A stretch of DNA of 64,000 nucleotides from Numida meleagris (taxonomy: Eukaryota > Chordata > Aves > Galliformes > Numididae), in contig NC_034438.1 in the NCBI RefSeq assembly GCF_002078875.1, forward strand, positions 14,089,683 to 14,153,682, read 5' to 3'. The position numbers were made by a program, and so were the translations under genes. Positions 46,486 to 59,800 of the stretch are shown one piece after another (the stretch's first letter is position 1; each line of letters opens with the position of its first letter). The notes beneath the pieces are model-generated. The model made no database searches. It was not told where the DNA came from and saw nothing but the letters and a program-made list of their open reading frames with translations.

Positions 46486-47024
46486 TTGAAAGGATGTTAC
46501 AAGCAGGAGGGAGTCAGATTTTTACACAAGTGCACAGTGATAGGACAGAGGGGAATGGCTTTAAACTAAAAGAGGGTAGATTTAGACTAGCTTTAGGAAC
46601 ATATTCTTTACTGTGAGGGTGGTGAGACTCTAGAACAAGTTGCCCAGAGAGGCTGTGGATACGCCCTCCCTGGAGGCATTCAAGGCCAAGTTGGATGGGG
46701 CTCTGGTTAGCCTGATCTAGTAGATGACAGCCCTGACAAAGGGAGAAGAGTTTGGAAGCAGACGATCTTTAAGGTCCCTTCCAACTGAAGCCATTCTATC
46801 ATTCTACTATTCTATGATAATTTATGTTGAAGAAAGGCAGCTCTCTGTTCCATGCTTCACCCTGATGTGAACAGCAGTGCTGCTGCAGAATGTTCTAAGT
46901 AGAAGAAACAGCTTCTTAAATTCATGTGAAAAACACTCATTAAGAAGGTGTCTGCAGAAAGGCAGTGTGCAGTTGTCATCCATTACTCTCCCTAAAAGGT
47001 ATTCAGACACCAGGTGTGGATCTT

Positions 47025-48428
47025 TTGCTTCCAGTGTGACTCATCTACAAGAAGGGTCCTAAGGAGGATCCAGGGAACTGCAGGTCTGTCAGCCTGACCT
47101 TGGTGCCAGGAAAGGTTATGGAGCAGACCATCTTGAGTGAGATCAAATAGCATGTGCGGGTTAACTGGGGGATCAGGACCAGCTAGCACGGACTCACAAC
47201 AGACAGGTCTGCTTGACCAACCTCATCTTCTTCTATGATTGAGTGACCCACCAGGTGGATGAAGGAAAGCCTGTTGACATAGTTTACCTAGACTTCAGCA
47301 AAGCCTTCGACACTGTCTCCCACATTATTCTTCTGGAGAAACTGTCAGCCCATGGCATGGACAGATATGCTCTTTGCTGGGTAAAGAACTGACTGGATGG
47401 CTGGGCCCAGAGAATGGTGGTGAATGGAGTTAAATCCAGCTGACGACCAGTCACAAGTGGTGTTCCGCAGGGATCAGTACTGGGGCCTGTCCTGTTCCAT
47501 ATCTTTATTGATGACCTGGATGAAGGATTGAGTGAACCCTCAGAAGGTTTTCAGATGACACCAAGTTGGCATGACGTGTCGATCTGTCTGGGGATAGAAA
47601 GGCCCTACAGAGTGATATGGACAGCCTGGATAACTGGGCTGAGGCCAATGGAATGAAGTTTAACAAGATCAAGTGCTGGGTCCTGCACTTTGGCCACAAC
47701 CACCTCAGGCAACACTGCAGGCTTGGGGCAGAGTGGCTGGAAGACTGCATGGAAGAAATGGACCTGGAGGTGTCAACACTGGGCTGAACAAAAGCCAGTG
47801 GTGTGCCCCGGTGGCCCAATGGCATCCTGGCTTGTATGGGAAATAGTGTTGCCAGCAGGAGCAAGAAAGAAATCATCCCTTTGTATTCAGCACTGGTGAG
47901 GCCGCACCTTGAGTACTGTGTTCAGTTTTGGGCTCCTCACTACAAGAAAGATACTGAGGTCCAGGAGTGTATCCAGAGAAGGACAGTGAAGCTGGTGAGT
48001 GGTCTGGAACACAGGCCTTATGAGGAGCAGCTGAAGGAACTGAAATTGTTTACTTCAAAGAAGAGTAAGCTCAGGGGAAACTTTACTGCCCTCTACAACT
48101 ACCTGAAAGGAGGTTGTGGAGAGGTGGGAGTTGGCCTCTTCTCCTGTGTAACTCATGATAGGACTAGAGGGAATGGCCTCAAGTTGGATCAGGGAAGATT
48201 CAGGTTGGATGTTAGGAAACATTTCTTCTCCAAAAGAGGGGTTAGGTGCTGGGAAGGGCTGCCCAGGGAGGTGGTTGAGTCACCAGCCCTGGAGGTTTTT
48301 AAGAAATGTTTAGATGTTGTACTAAGGAACATGATTTAGTGGGGAAACATTGGTGGTAGTTGGATAGTTGGACTAGATGATCTTGGAGGTCTTTTCCAAC
48401 CTTGGTGATTTTATGATTCTATGATTTC
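47025..48428 (+). mobile_element. CR1 LINE, 1.4 kb, forward
   Basis: A second forward CR1 starting about 200 bp after the previous one. It runs from the pre-RT region (tctacaagaagggtcctaagg), through YLDFSKAFDTVSH (motif A, about 47,288-47,326), SGVPQGSVLGP-like sequence (47,456-47,490) and the catalytic box FSDD (47,548-47,559), to the C-terminal frame, the variant 3' UTR ctagatgatcttggaggtc + ttttccaacc, and attctatg tail units. Frameshifts around 47,540 and 47,790 and several stops disable it. It is the same subfamily as 32.99-34.06 kb. Confidence 0.92.
47803..48339 (+). pseudogene. CR1 ORF2 C-terminal fragment (178 codons open)
   Basis: An uninterrupted frame with [100 protein letters not shown] and a natural stop (MI*) just before the 3' UTR, so the true ORF2 end is kept. 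It is close in wording to the minus-strand 33.1-33.8 kb frame. It has no independent function. Confidence 0.9.
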
Positions 48429-49801
48429 ATACTTCTAGCTCAGAAACACAAATCAGCAGAATGGTTTCAGACTAATTTCCTGGAAATTCCATTGCAGAGA
48501 GCTAAATATTCAGAAACGTTTGGGTTAAACAGGTTACAGAAGAAAGCTCTCTTTTTACTGTAAACAAAAATTCTTATAGTAGAAGTCCTTACACTTTAAA
48601 GAAACCACAGGGGTTAGAGAGTGGTCATTCCCTGAAGAAATTTTTAAAAAACAGGGTGTCTAACTCCTGTATGTATCTTTGAGACTCCTCGACACCATCT
48701 AAGCCTAATAAAACTTATGTATTCCAATTATACTTATCAACAGTGTACTGTTGTCGGATGGAATCCTGAAACTCCTAATGAAGGAAAATGATTCAGTAAC
48801 AGGCCTCTGGCTGAGCAAAAATTCCAAGATTTGGACCATAGCTGCATCCTGTCTGTAGCTTGGCACTGAAAAAGTGCATCAAAGCAGTAACTCCTCACAG
48901 TAAACTGAGAAGGGACCAAAGCTGCCTAGTAGCTAGCAACCAAGGCAGCAATCAAGGCAACATCATTACGTGTAACCACACTAGCTAAAAGTTGAGACTA
49001 TGCCAATTACGTAACCACAGTATCCACAGCAGCTAACAAGCAAGACAGCAACTATAATGTAGCCTCAGCTCCAGTTGTGCTGGTGTCTTTTGGTTGCCTA
49101 TTCACATAAAATGCCAGAAAAACAGAGAAATTTGGTATTTCTTAAATTGCCTGGTGCTTATATTGACCATATAGCTATGCAGAACTGCATCCTTCCTCAG
49201 CCACTGAGGAATGGTGCCTACAACACATACAGCCTGGGCTAAAATACCATACTGCATGTACATAGGAACACCAGGCAGTTTTAGCGCTTAAGGTCCAATT
49301 TCATTTATTTATGAGAAAATGACTAATTAATTTTTTCTTCCCCTCTGTATTTTAATGACATAATTGCTTAAATTACAAATGAACATAATGCATTCAATAC
49401 ATTCTGTTATCAATTCCTAAAAAAAAAAAATGACATCCTGAGTGTGGATACTACTGTGGAAACTGCATCTGCCAAGATTTCAGATAGAACTGCATCAAGC
49501 TTGTATTTTGAGAGATGTAAAATTATGCAGCAAGGTCAAAACATATCTATACGTGCTCATTATTGTTATTAGTTTTCAAGATTCAGTAGTCAGTAACCTA
49601 GCTAACAACTGAAAACAACACGTAAGTGAAAGAGAACTATAAATAAGTTTATTTATCTACAATCTTTGTTTTCCTGTTTCCTTTTCAGACTGACATACAC
49701 GTGTACACACTAGCCTTACTAAGGATTTTAAAACAGATTGTTTACTAAGTTAAAAATATTACTAGTAGTAATTCTTATTTAGTTGAAAGGGAATTTCAAG
49801 G

Positions 49802-50104
49802 TTTTTTTTTTTTCTTTTCTTTTTTTTTTTTTTCCCAAGAATAAGATTGAATTTGGCTAAACAGAAGTTATATAAAATGCTGAAATCCAGGGAGAACTAA
49901 TCTCTAGAATCTTTCCCCAGAACAGTCAAACTAAAAGGCTTCAAGCTTACAAGAAAATGCTTGGAGATTTTTTTTTGGAGGGATATTTCATTCACTTAAA
50001 AGTACAGATGCAGTTTCAGTTGGAACTATTAGAGAATTTATGCAATAGTTGGCTAATAATTTTGTTTGAAAGTCTGCAACTTTTTTTTTTCTTTTTTTTT
50101 TTTT
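49802..50104. repeat. Paired T-rich tracts
   Basis: Two T-rich pyrimidine tracts (49,802-49,833 and about 50,091-50,104) lie about 260 bp apart, with unique DNA between them. No element is recognised. Confidence 0.6.
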
Positions 50105-50847
50105 CCTGGAAAAGCAACATGTTTCATTTCAAAGTTTCCCAGATCAAATGTTTTACAGTTTACCTTTGGAAAGACATTTTGTTTTGAAATTAGATTCTAA
50201 AGTTTTAAAGCTAAAACTCAAAAGTTCTTTGGTTTCTTTTTTTTCAGAGAGGGAGCTTGCTTAAAGAGAAATAAAAGACTAGCAGAAGTACAGAAGCTAT
50301 TTTCATTTCATGGAGTGACATTTGTTTAAGACCATTTCTTTGACTAACAGATTTTTTGTATCCTGGTGTACTTTGCAACTGAAGGTGCACTTCTCTTATG
50401 TAAAGCTGTTATGTCATGTTAAATGTGGATGCTCTATTAAATACCACATAATGAAATCTGCCAAGACTGACTGAAAAACAGCAGTTCAAAATGAGGTTGA
50501 GAAAGTAATTCTGACCAGGATGTCCTATTTGCTGGTTTGACTGCTTCGATTGAAATCCTCTGTGAAGCAACAGCTTTTGCGTGATAGGTCCAGACACAAA
50601 TTAATAAGACAACAGCACGTTGACCTACTAAACAAAAGCACAACAGTCCAATAACTACAAACAGACACAGTTATTTTACTGCTTAGCTGAAAGCTCCCCC
50701 TCTCCTACTCAAATTGTTGTGCAGTAGCTTCTTCTGGCTGCATGTAAATTCCCCTGTGAAAAGTTGCAGCTTCCCAGGCAGACCTACCTGGGAATGACTT
50801 TATGCTTTAACCCTGAGACTGCATTTTCCCACAGTAGTTATGAAAAG

Positions 50848-50850
<3 letters not shown>

Positions 50851-50889
<39 letters not shown>
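50851..50889. repeat. T39 homopolymer tract
   Basis: An uninterrupted run of 39 T, by far the longest homopolymer in the window. If it is a retrocopy poly(A) tail, the retrocopy would be on the minus strand to the right; no AATAAA-type signal or gene-like sequence is visible there. It may be an expanded microsatellite. Confidence 0.95.
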
Positions 50890-50890
<1 letters not shown>

Positions 50891-53800
50891 TCTGGTTTGT
50901 TTTGTTTTTAAACAGCTTGGTGGTTATACTGTATAAACCAATCTTGATGCAAGTGAGCTTGGTCCCAAAGGCCAGATCTTTAGTGAATATACACCGGTTT
51001 TCCTCTGTTGGAGATGTCTAATTACTATTACTTTCTGCTTCAGAATTATGTTGTGCTACAAGTTAGGGTTAATACATCGATCCTGTAACATGAAGAAAAT
51101 TAGCAAGATATTTTAAGGATCCTGTACCTGCAAGGAGTAAGTGAAATACACTTTTCATGTGACTAGCAGAATCTTTTACATAATCAGAGTAAACAGTAAT
51201 CTGTTTCTATAGTGCCTACAACAGAAGAACTTAATACTGCCTTTGTCTCTGCATGAGATGTTATAAGCCTGCTGTATGAACACTCCAGCACTATGGACGC
51301 TTCATTTTTGGCAATTTACTCCAGTGAACTTGAACGATGTTTTTTCATTATTCTTGTGTGTTACCAATGTTTTGTGTGACACTGCGTAATCTGTTTTCTA
51401 ATGATATTTACAGCAGACAGGGTATATCTAAGATGACTTTCTCCAAGATGAGTGAACTGGGTAGTATCAACCTTTTGACAGAAATTCAGTTTCTTAACTC
51501 TTTTGTTCCTAGGTGTTCGTGAAAGTCCTAATCAGGAGAATTAGACTAAGCTCACAAGCAGCCGTGAGAGTTTCCAAGAATTGTTTTCTTAAGTAATATA
51601 TGCATGGTAACAGGGAATCTGATTAAATTTGTTCAGGGTTTTAAGTATTAATCTCATTGTCAAATAGTCTAATCCATTTATGACTTCTTTTTTCAGTTTC
51701 TTAGTTGCAAATTCGGTTGGACTAATAGTTTCCATATTGAAGATTTACACTGTCCCATGAAAAGAAATCACTACAGATTTGAGCAACATCCATCAGGCAT
51801 GATGGAAATGAGGACATGCAGTCCCTATTTGAATGTGGGTGTCCCACAGTCACTTGGCTGTTCCACACAAGACAGCACATGCCAAACTTGATGGTGCTCA
51901 TGACAAGTCCCAGGGCATCAGTAAATACCAGTATAAACCAATGGTGTCCAGTTGTCTGAGCTTCATGAGCATGTGAGTGAATGAATTGTATTTTTTATTG
52001 TTGTATTAAAACCTTACTGCTTTGGAACACTAGATCAGGATATAGTAAGAGGCTGTGGCTTGAGAAATCTGCTTCCATCGAACACCCTTTGAAGGAACGT
52101 GCTGGAGAGAACAGACTTTAATATGCTCTTAGAGAATTACTCATTCAGATTTTCACTCATACTAGTTCGTTTTAAATATAGGAAATAATATAATGTAGAA
52201 AAAAAGAGTTTTAAAATAGATAATTCAGTAATTTCCTAGGCGTTGGTTAGTTTTAATATAAACACAAATTACAGGAAGGTAAATAAAGCAAGAATAAAGT
52301 AGTTCCTTTTCAACAGTATTTTTAGCTGCTTTCCATTTTGACAGTTGCTGTAAATCCCAGAAGTGATTTAAATTCAGGAGAAAGAAGATTTCAGAAATGT
52401 TGTTGTTGGAATATATGTTTCTACAATAATTGGAGATAATGTTATTGAAGTCACTACAGCAGCAGCCCCTGAGTTAGAGCTACGCTAACTCATCTATCAC
52501 AAGCATTCATGATACTGCTGAGGCATCCAAATCCTCTCTGTGATTTGAAGGATAAATTTTTGTCCTGGACCTCCCATATGTGAAGGCATTGTCCATATTT
52601 CTGAACTGAAATGTTTAGACTCATCTGGTGAAGCTTCTCTATTTCTCTGAAGCTATGTAAGAATGAGCTGGGCCAGAGGAGTGTGGTAATGACTGTTTAC
52701 TGGGATGATGCAGATGTGCAGTTGGTAGAGGCACTGACGTATCTTCTAAAGTGGAGTAGCAGAACCGTTTGGAGTAGAATCCCCTGTGCCTCACTCATCC
52801 TTGTATCTAGGTGGAGAACTAGCTCTGTTACACAAATAAGGCTTGGTCTGATTTAAACTGCCTAATGCTGCAACATTGTTCATTTTTGAGAATATAGCCA
52901 GGTTGCAAGGTTGAACATGTTGCCTGTTGAGGAAGATGAAGCCATTTATTTGCATTTCTTAACTGAGCTCCTTGTTCAGTGCAGGAATTTCTGTGCTCTG
53001 CTCAGCTCTCACCATTCCAGGCTCATAACACAAGATTGAATACTGCTTTAACTGGTGGGTGCTGTGATGCAAATCCTGAAGCCATCTTTGACAGCCAAAT
53101 CTCACTGATATCTTTTGAAGAGTTTTTCACTTCATAGAAACGAACACTTTGACAAATCCCAGTGATAAGCACAGCAGAGCTTTCAGCAGTGTGTGCCCAC
53201 TCACCCAGGTCTTCCCTTTATGTCACCTCTGAATGAAAACTTTTTCAGGTAAAAAGTGTAGCGGGATGCTCTTGGTTTTTGTTTTGAAATAACTTAAGCT
53301 TCAGTGGGATTTTGGGATAGGATTGTAGGATAAATCAAGCTGGAAGGCTCATAGCTAAATGCAAGCTTGAATTCGTTGTTGTTTGTAAGCTCTTAACATG
53401 TATATGTTGTGGTAAAAAGTCTTTTATGGCACCAAGTGACTCACAAGCAAATAGTGAAAATCTTACATTCTCATGTGACCACCACAATACACAGCAGGAA
53501 AGCAGGGCGTGGAGAATTTGTGAGAGTAGCGTGGATACCACAGGAAGCCATATCTAGAGCGTAGCTCCTGACCTTTAATGATACTGACTTGACTCTTCTT
53601 TTGTCACAGAATTATCCTCTGTATTGAGAAAGAGAATGCAGATTTGCAGATCTCCAGGTTGCTGCTTTTTACTTTTTAGAAAATGTTGCTTCAGTTTGGG
53701 TCGAAGTATCACAAATAAATGGTTCTTTTAAGGATGACATGGTTTTAATTTCTTGGGACATGCATTTTAATGGATATGCCTATAATTTAAATCAAATAAA

Positions 53801-56800
53801 TGCAAATTAACTTCAGGCAAAAACATTCTGGTCTGCGGAAGCAATGGAAGATTGTTTAGCTAGGCAGGATATTATTATCTCTGCAGAATCCAAACAACAC
53901 AGCAGTATTAATGTATATTCTCAGAGTGGTGGTGTGACATTTTTCATGACACAAGTAAGCATTACGTATGCATTATATGACAGTTGAAATATGGTATTTC
54001 CAGCAGTCCTGCATTGCTGTTTCTGGCAATAGGTTGACATTAGCCAAGAGCAAAAAATACGTCTTCCTGTAACTCCCAGGCTTTCTTATCTAAATTTTAA
54101 TTTGGCCACAGTCCAGGACTTAGTTTATGACCTCTGATGAGCTCACAGAACGAAGCAGAAAATACTAACACTTCATATGCGTATTCTTACCCATTTCCCT
54201 TCTATTCTATTATTTCTCACTGTTTCTGTAACTTTCCATTCTCATTCTAACATTGCACAATCTATTGGCAATGTAGTTTAATTACTTTCTTTATTTACAA
54301 TTAATTGATACTGGAAATTCATGCTCTGGGAACAGTTATAAATGGAAATTTTAGTTTTTTAACAACTACAAAAAAAAAGTGTGTAAGTTGAACTGTTTTT
54401 ATGTGGTCTGTTTTGTAGAGGGGTTTGCCTTTCACGTCTCATCAACTGCTACTCAAAAAATATTTTATAGCATTAATAAAATGGAAGTGGAGAGTATCTG
54501 ATGACAGGAATATTATTTTCCTGCAACATTAGCTATCCTTGGTGTTCTAATATCATCACCTATGGTGGGTACATTAAGTCACCCTATGCCCTTTTTTTTG
54601 CATGCCAAACAATTTTTTTATTCTCTCTTACTATTAAAAAAAGACTCTTTTAATTTAGTCCAAAGCAGTATGGTTTTTAAATTACCTGAGAGAGCTATTA
54701 ATCCACAGTAGTAGCATTTATCTTAGTTAGCTGAGAGAAATATTCTAAATCAGCATTTTTCAACACTGAGGTGATGACTTCTCTGGGAAGAAGATGAAGT
54801 CTTCTAATAGAAGCTCAAGAAGGACCTAGGGAAAAAAAAGTTTTTATTTCTTATTAGATCTTTCTCTTCTGGGACCTACTAAGGGTTGAGCTATTTATTG
54901 GATATCCTGTAAGTGTTTTGATTTCTGGGTCTCAAGAGCAGGAGAACAGCTGGCGAGCTGCTGTACTCTTCCTGGTGAGAATGAACAGCAGATGCAGTCA
55001 GTGGGGAAGTTGCTGTTCCAGTTCTTCTCAAGTGGCATAGGTCTCTCCTGCCTGCTGATGATCTCCTCTACTCTGCATAGTGGAAGGAGACCTGTAGGTG
55101 AGAGCAGGGCTGTTCAAAGGCTGGGTGATGGGCAGCATGTTGAAGGCACTAGCCCTATGCTGTGATCACCCAGTCTGGATGTTCATGCAGCTGCTGTGGC
55201 ACAGGACTCTCATTCACCACACTGGAGATGGCATTTTCATTCTATGTCGTCTGTATCTCCAGGGGCATATATTTTCTTCAATGTTTGCTCAGAAAAATTA
55301 CTTTCTTAATTTAAGCATAATGAAGAGTTTTTATAGACCCTTCATCAGCTGATACTACTGCCACAAATTAAAGAGGACTGGTCTGATGATAGTGTACAAG
55401 AAAGAAATATGTTTTATACTAAAAAAAGTATACATATTTTAATGACTTCTAGGTTATTTGATGAGTAAACCGCCATCAGGATTCATGGCAGGGGTCAGAA
55501 ACAGTTACAGCCTGTGGCTAAGCAGTCAAAGTAAAGGGTTCTTGCCCTTGACATTCCCAAGCTGGAGGCAAACAAGGACAGACATACTTGTTTAAGCACT
55601 GGTAGTGGCATGCTCAACAATGAAAAGGGAAAAATGGATGCATCAGTGCAATTAAATTAGATGAAACAGACATGGAATGTATTAGTCATGGAAAAATCCC
55701 AGCTTCCAGCTCTTGAGGAGACAATTTCTGGAAGGCTATTTTTGTGATATGATTGACTTTTAAATGGAATCCACAATGCTTTGAGAATTATCTGGAGGCA
55801 AGGCCAGCAAAAGCATTCAACTATCCTAGATCAGTGTTGGGAATAGTAACAATTAGTAAATGGCACTTCTAACATTTTTTTAAATGCCCCTCTACTTGGG
55901 AGCTCCTGTGACTGCCTTCTGTTCTGCAGGCTAAGAGAAAAGGCAGTGCCCAATTTGCTTTTGCATCCAGCATGGGAGAAGCAGGGATGAGTAGAGAGGT
56001 TTGGAAAGATACAGAGGAAGAAAATGCAACTGACCTGATAAGACAATAAAAGTAGCAAGAAATCTAAAAGTGCAAGTACAGCTAACTTAGACATACCGAG
56101 ATCTACTCTGCTACCTTTGAGGTGATGTGAGCATGATATCAGTGCAGCTTCTTTCTCTCAGTCACTAGTCAGAGTTCCATTTGCTGCTACCTGAGATCAT
56201 AAGTCAAGCTGTTGAATTGTAGTGAATGTTTTCTTTCTTTCCATCTTTTTCTTGGAAACTTCATTGTTTACTTGAGATTTTGGGGAGCAATGGAAGATTT
56301 TATCTTAATGGATTAAGAAGAATTTTTCCATTGGGAAATGGATTCCTCTGTTATGGTTACAAGTGGATTCAAGTAGTAATTACAATAATACTATGCACAT
56401 GGACAGCTTGACTTTTCTCTGATTAAAGAGACCCATGTTCATCAGAGCTTTGAGAAATTTTATAACCTGTTGTATGTGTGGTGTTTTATAAACAGAGTTC
56501 ATGCTCAATGATTACATGATGCAAAGAAACAGATGTGTTTTATAAACAGTTTTAACACTTTTGAAGGGAGCAAATACTTTGAACAATACAATGAAAATAT
56601 CAGACATTACAAGTCCAGGCCAATGGACTAAATTAATATCATATTGTCTTCTTGTGAAAATAAGAGGCCTGACTGTGAAGCAACTTTTTCAATATTCCAA
56701 TAGTGTCTCTTGACCTTATTAGAATTGTGCGAGATTAATATCCAAATAAAATGTGCTGAAAGTTGAATGATATATTTAGTTTTTTGATGAGGAAGATGAG

Positions 56801-59800
56801 GGGATGCAGAACAATTTTTGAAGCTGGTACATTTTTCAAGCATCTTATGGCAAGCAGCAAAATTTAAAAGCAGAGATACTTTTTACGAAGTTTCCAATCT
56901 TGTGTTGCAGGGTCCTATCAAAAGGCTTTGAAACTGTCAACATGGCCCCTTATAAGTTTATTACTTGCCTATGAGCTGGCATGTGTTTTAGATTTGTTAG
57001 AGGAAGTTTTCTAATGTACACGTTCAGCATTTCTCTACTGTAAACAACTCTTAAATACAGAAAGTTGTACTGCGAGCCAAGCTGGACTTTTAATGGTCAC
57101 CAGGGTCAACTGCAGAACCAAGCCTGACCTCCAATCTCTGACTCCAATTAGTCACAGAACTAATTTATTTTTCATTTTTCAGGCCATTTGTCTTCTTGGA
57201 AACCACAGTGACTTATATGATTCCAAGAGTTGCACTTGGAAAAAATTATTGTTGTGTGTTCGTCTGTATTTAGTTTTAACACATGTTCATACCAGTGATT
57301 TATATATTACAAAAGGTGCTAGTTTATTTGAATTAGAAGACTTGGTGGCTCTGTTAGTGTTTGTGTCTGGACTGTGTTCTTTTCAAGATGAATGTTGTTT
57401 GATTTTGACCTTTTCATAGTTTTCTAAGCATAGGTAATGTGCGACAGCTTATATATATATATATATGCAAAATTGTCATTTTTCAGTTATTCTGTCAAAT
57501 TTTCTAATGCTTTGTATTGTGAATTGCACTGCTGTAACTTTATAACGTAGTTTCTGTGAATTTGCACTAAACTTAAATGTAGCTGTATGTTCAGCAAAAG
57601 AATTTTCTTTGCAACTATTGGAGTTACAATGACCATATGATTTCCAGAATTTAGCAAATCATAAGCTGTGGTATACCAGCACTGTTTTTTCACCACTGAA
57701 GAAGAATTAAATTTCCTTTGTGGTACAGTACTATGTACGCAGAATTATCATGAACAATAACTAAAATTACGCATTCTGCTCATCATAAAGTAGGGTGAAT
57801 AATCACCTCTAATCTCTTTTTTCAAATTTCAGGTTGTTCCAGGGGCTGGTATCTTGCATCCATACTGGTTCTTCTAGCTGGCTTACACTCCACTTGAGAC
57901 ATAAGCAGGTGTTATTTCCCTCTTGTCCTGGACTGCACTGGAAGAATACCCAGACACATAGGTCAGGGGGACCCTCAGCGTGTCCCTGAAGTCTAGACAT
58001 AGCCTCACTCTTTCACCTACCATGGCTGAACTGCTACAGCCTGGTCTTAAGATAAGCTACTGGTCATCTTGTACCAAGAAAAGACTGGGATGGGAATTGT
58101 ACTTCTCTGAAAACACTGTACTTGAGTCCTTCGTACAGCTGATGTGTCCTGGCTCTGGATCACTTTCCTGATTACAGATTCACTGCTCTGGAATTGAAGC
58201 ATGTGCACTAACATGCTGTATTTTTTTATAAATCCATAAAAATATCCTTTGATAAATACCTTCTTGAATGTCAGTAATTTATATATTAATTACATTTCTG
58301 TCAAGCTATTCAAGTTTTTTTCATTTTCTAGTGCTAATCTTGGAACAGAGTGTCCAGGGAGACAGACAAAGAAGAATTTTGAGGTTTATTTGTGAAAGCA
58401 TCCTAATTTCACTGTTGGTAGCTGCTGTGGGATTTTTTTGGAAGCTGCATGGAATGCTCTTTTTACAGTTTTCCAGAGAAATGTCCAGCATGGGCATTCT
58501 CAGAGCCCTTACATTCTGTCTAGATTAGCAGCCAAACCTTATTCCGCTGATAATTAAAGCTTACTGGAGCTTCATCTGGTAGATGCAAATGATATATTGC
58601 ATCATAGCACTTTAAGTGTCTTTAGCAATCATATTTAAAACACACAGTACTTCTTATGTTTTCTTGGGGAAAAGGAAGAAAAAAATGTTATTCATACACA
58701 GTGGTAAGTCAGTGGGAGGAACAGAACTTGAATTTCTTCATTTGAGCAGTGGAAACAGGCTAATAATAAGCTGGAAAAATAGCTTATGTGATTTAATACT
58801 CCAGATATTCTGCAGAAAGTGGAGGCTCAAAATCCCATTGGTGACCTAGGTTCTTTAAAGAGGCCCTTGAGAGACTTATTTTCCATGGAGAAAGTGCTGT
58901 GGCAGTCTACTGTGAAGATGTCTTTGAGGATCATTTGCAATTTCTGATGTGAGATGCTTACTAGGATGAAGCTGAGACCAATGAGCCTGCTTGTGGTGGC
59001 ACAGAAATACTGTGCAGCACTGCAGAATCTGGAAGATGCTGAGGCCAGTAGGGAAATATAGATGACTGTTACACTTGTCCTGACCTGTGAATGACAGGTA
59101 ATACCTGAGATGTCTTGAGTCATCATAGTAGATCTGAATGAGCCTGCTCATTTCATTTCCCTTTTTGCAAGTTGTGCTATAGGCCTACCTGTGCAATATG
59201 TATACATAGAACACTTCCATTGAGAATACATCTTCATTTATCAGACAAAAAATAAATTCTAAAGTTAATATGTAAAATCTACTGCGACTCTAAGTAGGCA
59301 GGAAAATGTAGGAGTTGATGTTCAAGAAAAGGAAACACCACAGAGAATCTTCAGAGATAAGGATAATAAAAAATAATGAGACATTGTTAGTCTCACTGAC
59401 TTAAAGAAACAGTTTGGGAAGAAAAAACTCACAGATGGCTCAGAACGTTTAGAATACCAGATTCACTCTACTAGCAGAATGCAAATGTTAGTGTGAGAAG
59501 ATAAAATGTTGTATGGTTTTCTTCTTCGAAGTAGAGCCACACTTGAGCATTGCATGAAAGGACTAAAGAATTCAGATCAAAGATTCTGAACATTCTTTTT
59601 TTTTTTTTCCCCTGCAATATAGCATAGAAATTTCTGGAAGACAACTAAAAAATTGTTAGTGCTTTTCTATTTCCCTGGAATATATTCCTAGAAATCTAAT
59701 TTCAAGTTTTTACTTTTTCTACCTTCAGATCAAGGAAGGTAATCAAAGCATCACATTCTTCATTTCTAATAGCTTTGATGCATGGATGACTTTTTACTCA

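Larger units (their letters stand above)
42050..46816 (+). mobile_element. Near full-length CR1 LINE, split by a solo LTR
   Basis: Forward CR1 spanning about 4.77 kb, or 4.3 kb without the inserted LTR and its duplicated bases (45,788-46,242); complete CR1 is about 4.5 kb. Order: 5' region (42,050-42,430), ORF1 remnant (42,430-43,500), ORF2 endonuclease (about 43,600-44,270), connecting region, RT (about 44,980-45,620), LTR insertion, ORF2 C-terminus (46,240-46,700), 3' UTR with aggtcccttccaactgaagcc and attctatcattctactattctatg tail. The 5' limit is approximate. All coding parts carry stops or frameshifts. Copies that keep ORF1 are rare because most CR1 insertions are severely 5'-truncated. 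Confidence 0.88.

Noticed and set aside
57833..58190. GC-richer patch after a good acceptor-like tract
   Set aside because: No open frame consistent with the acceptor and no matching donor; insufficient to call an exon.
58827..59151. Two overlapping minus-strand frames (99 and 91 codons) considered as a receptor pseudogene
   Set aside because: No transmembrane pattern or motif could be matched, and the two frames are out of register with each other.
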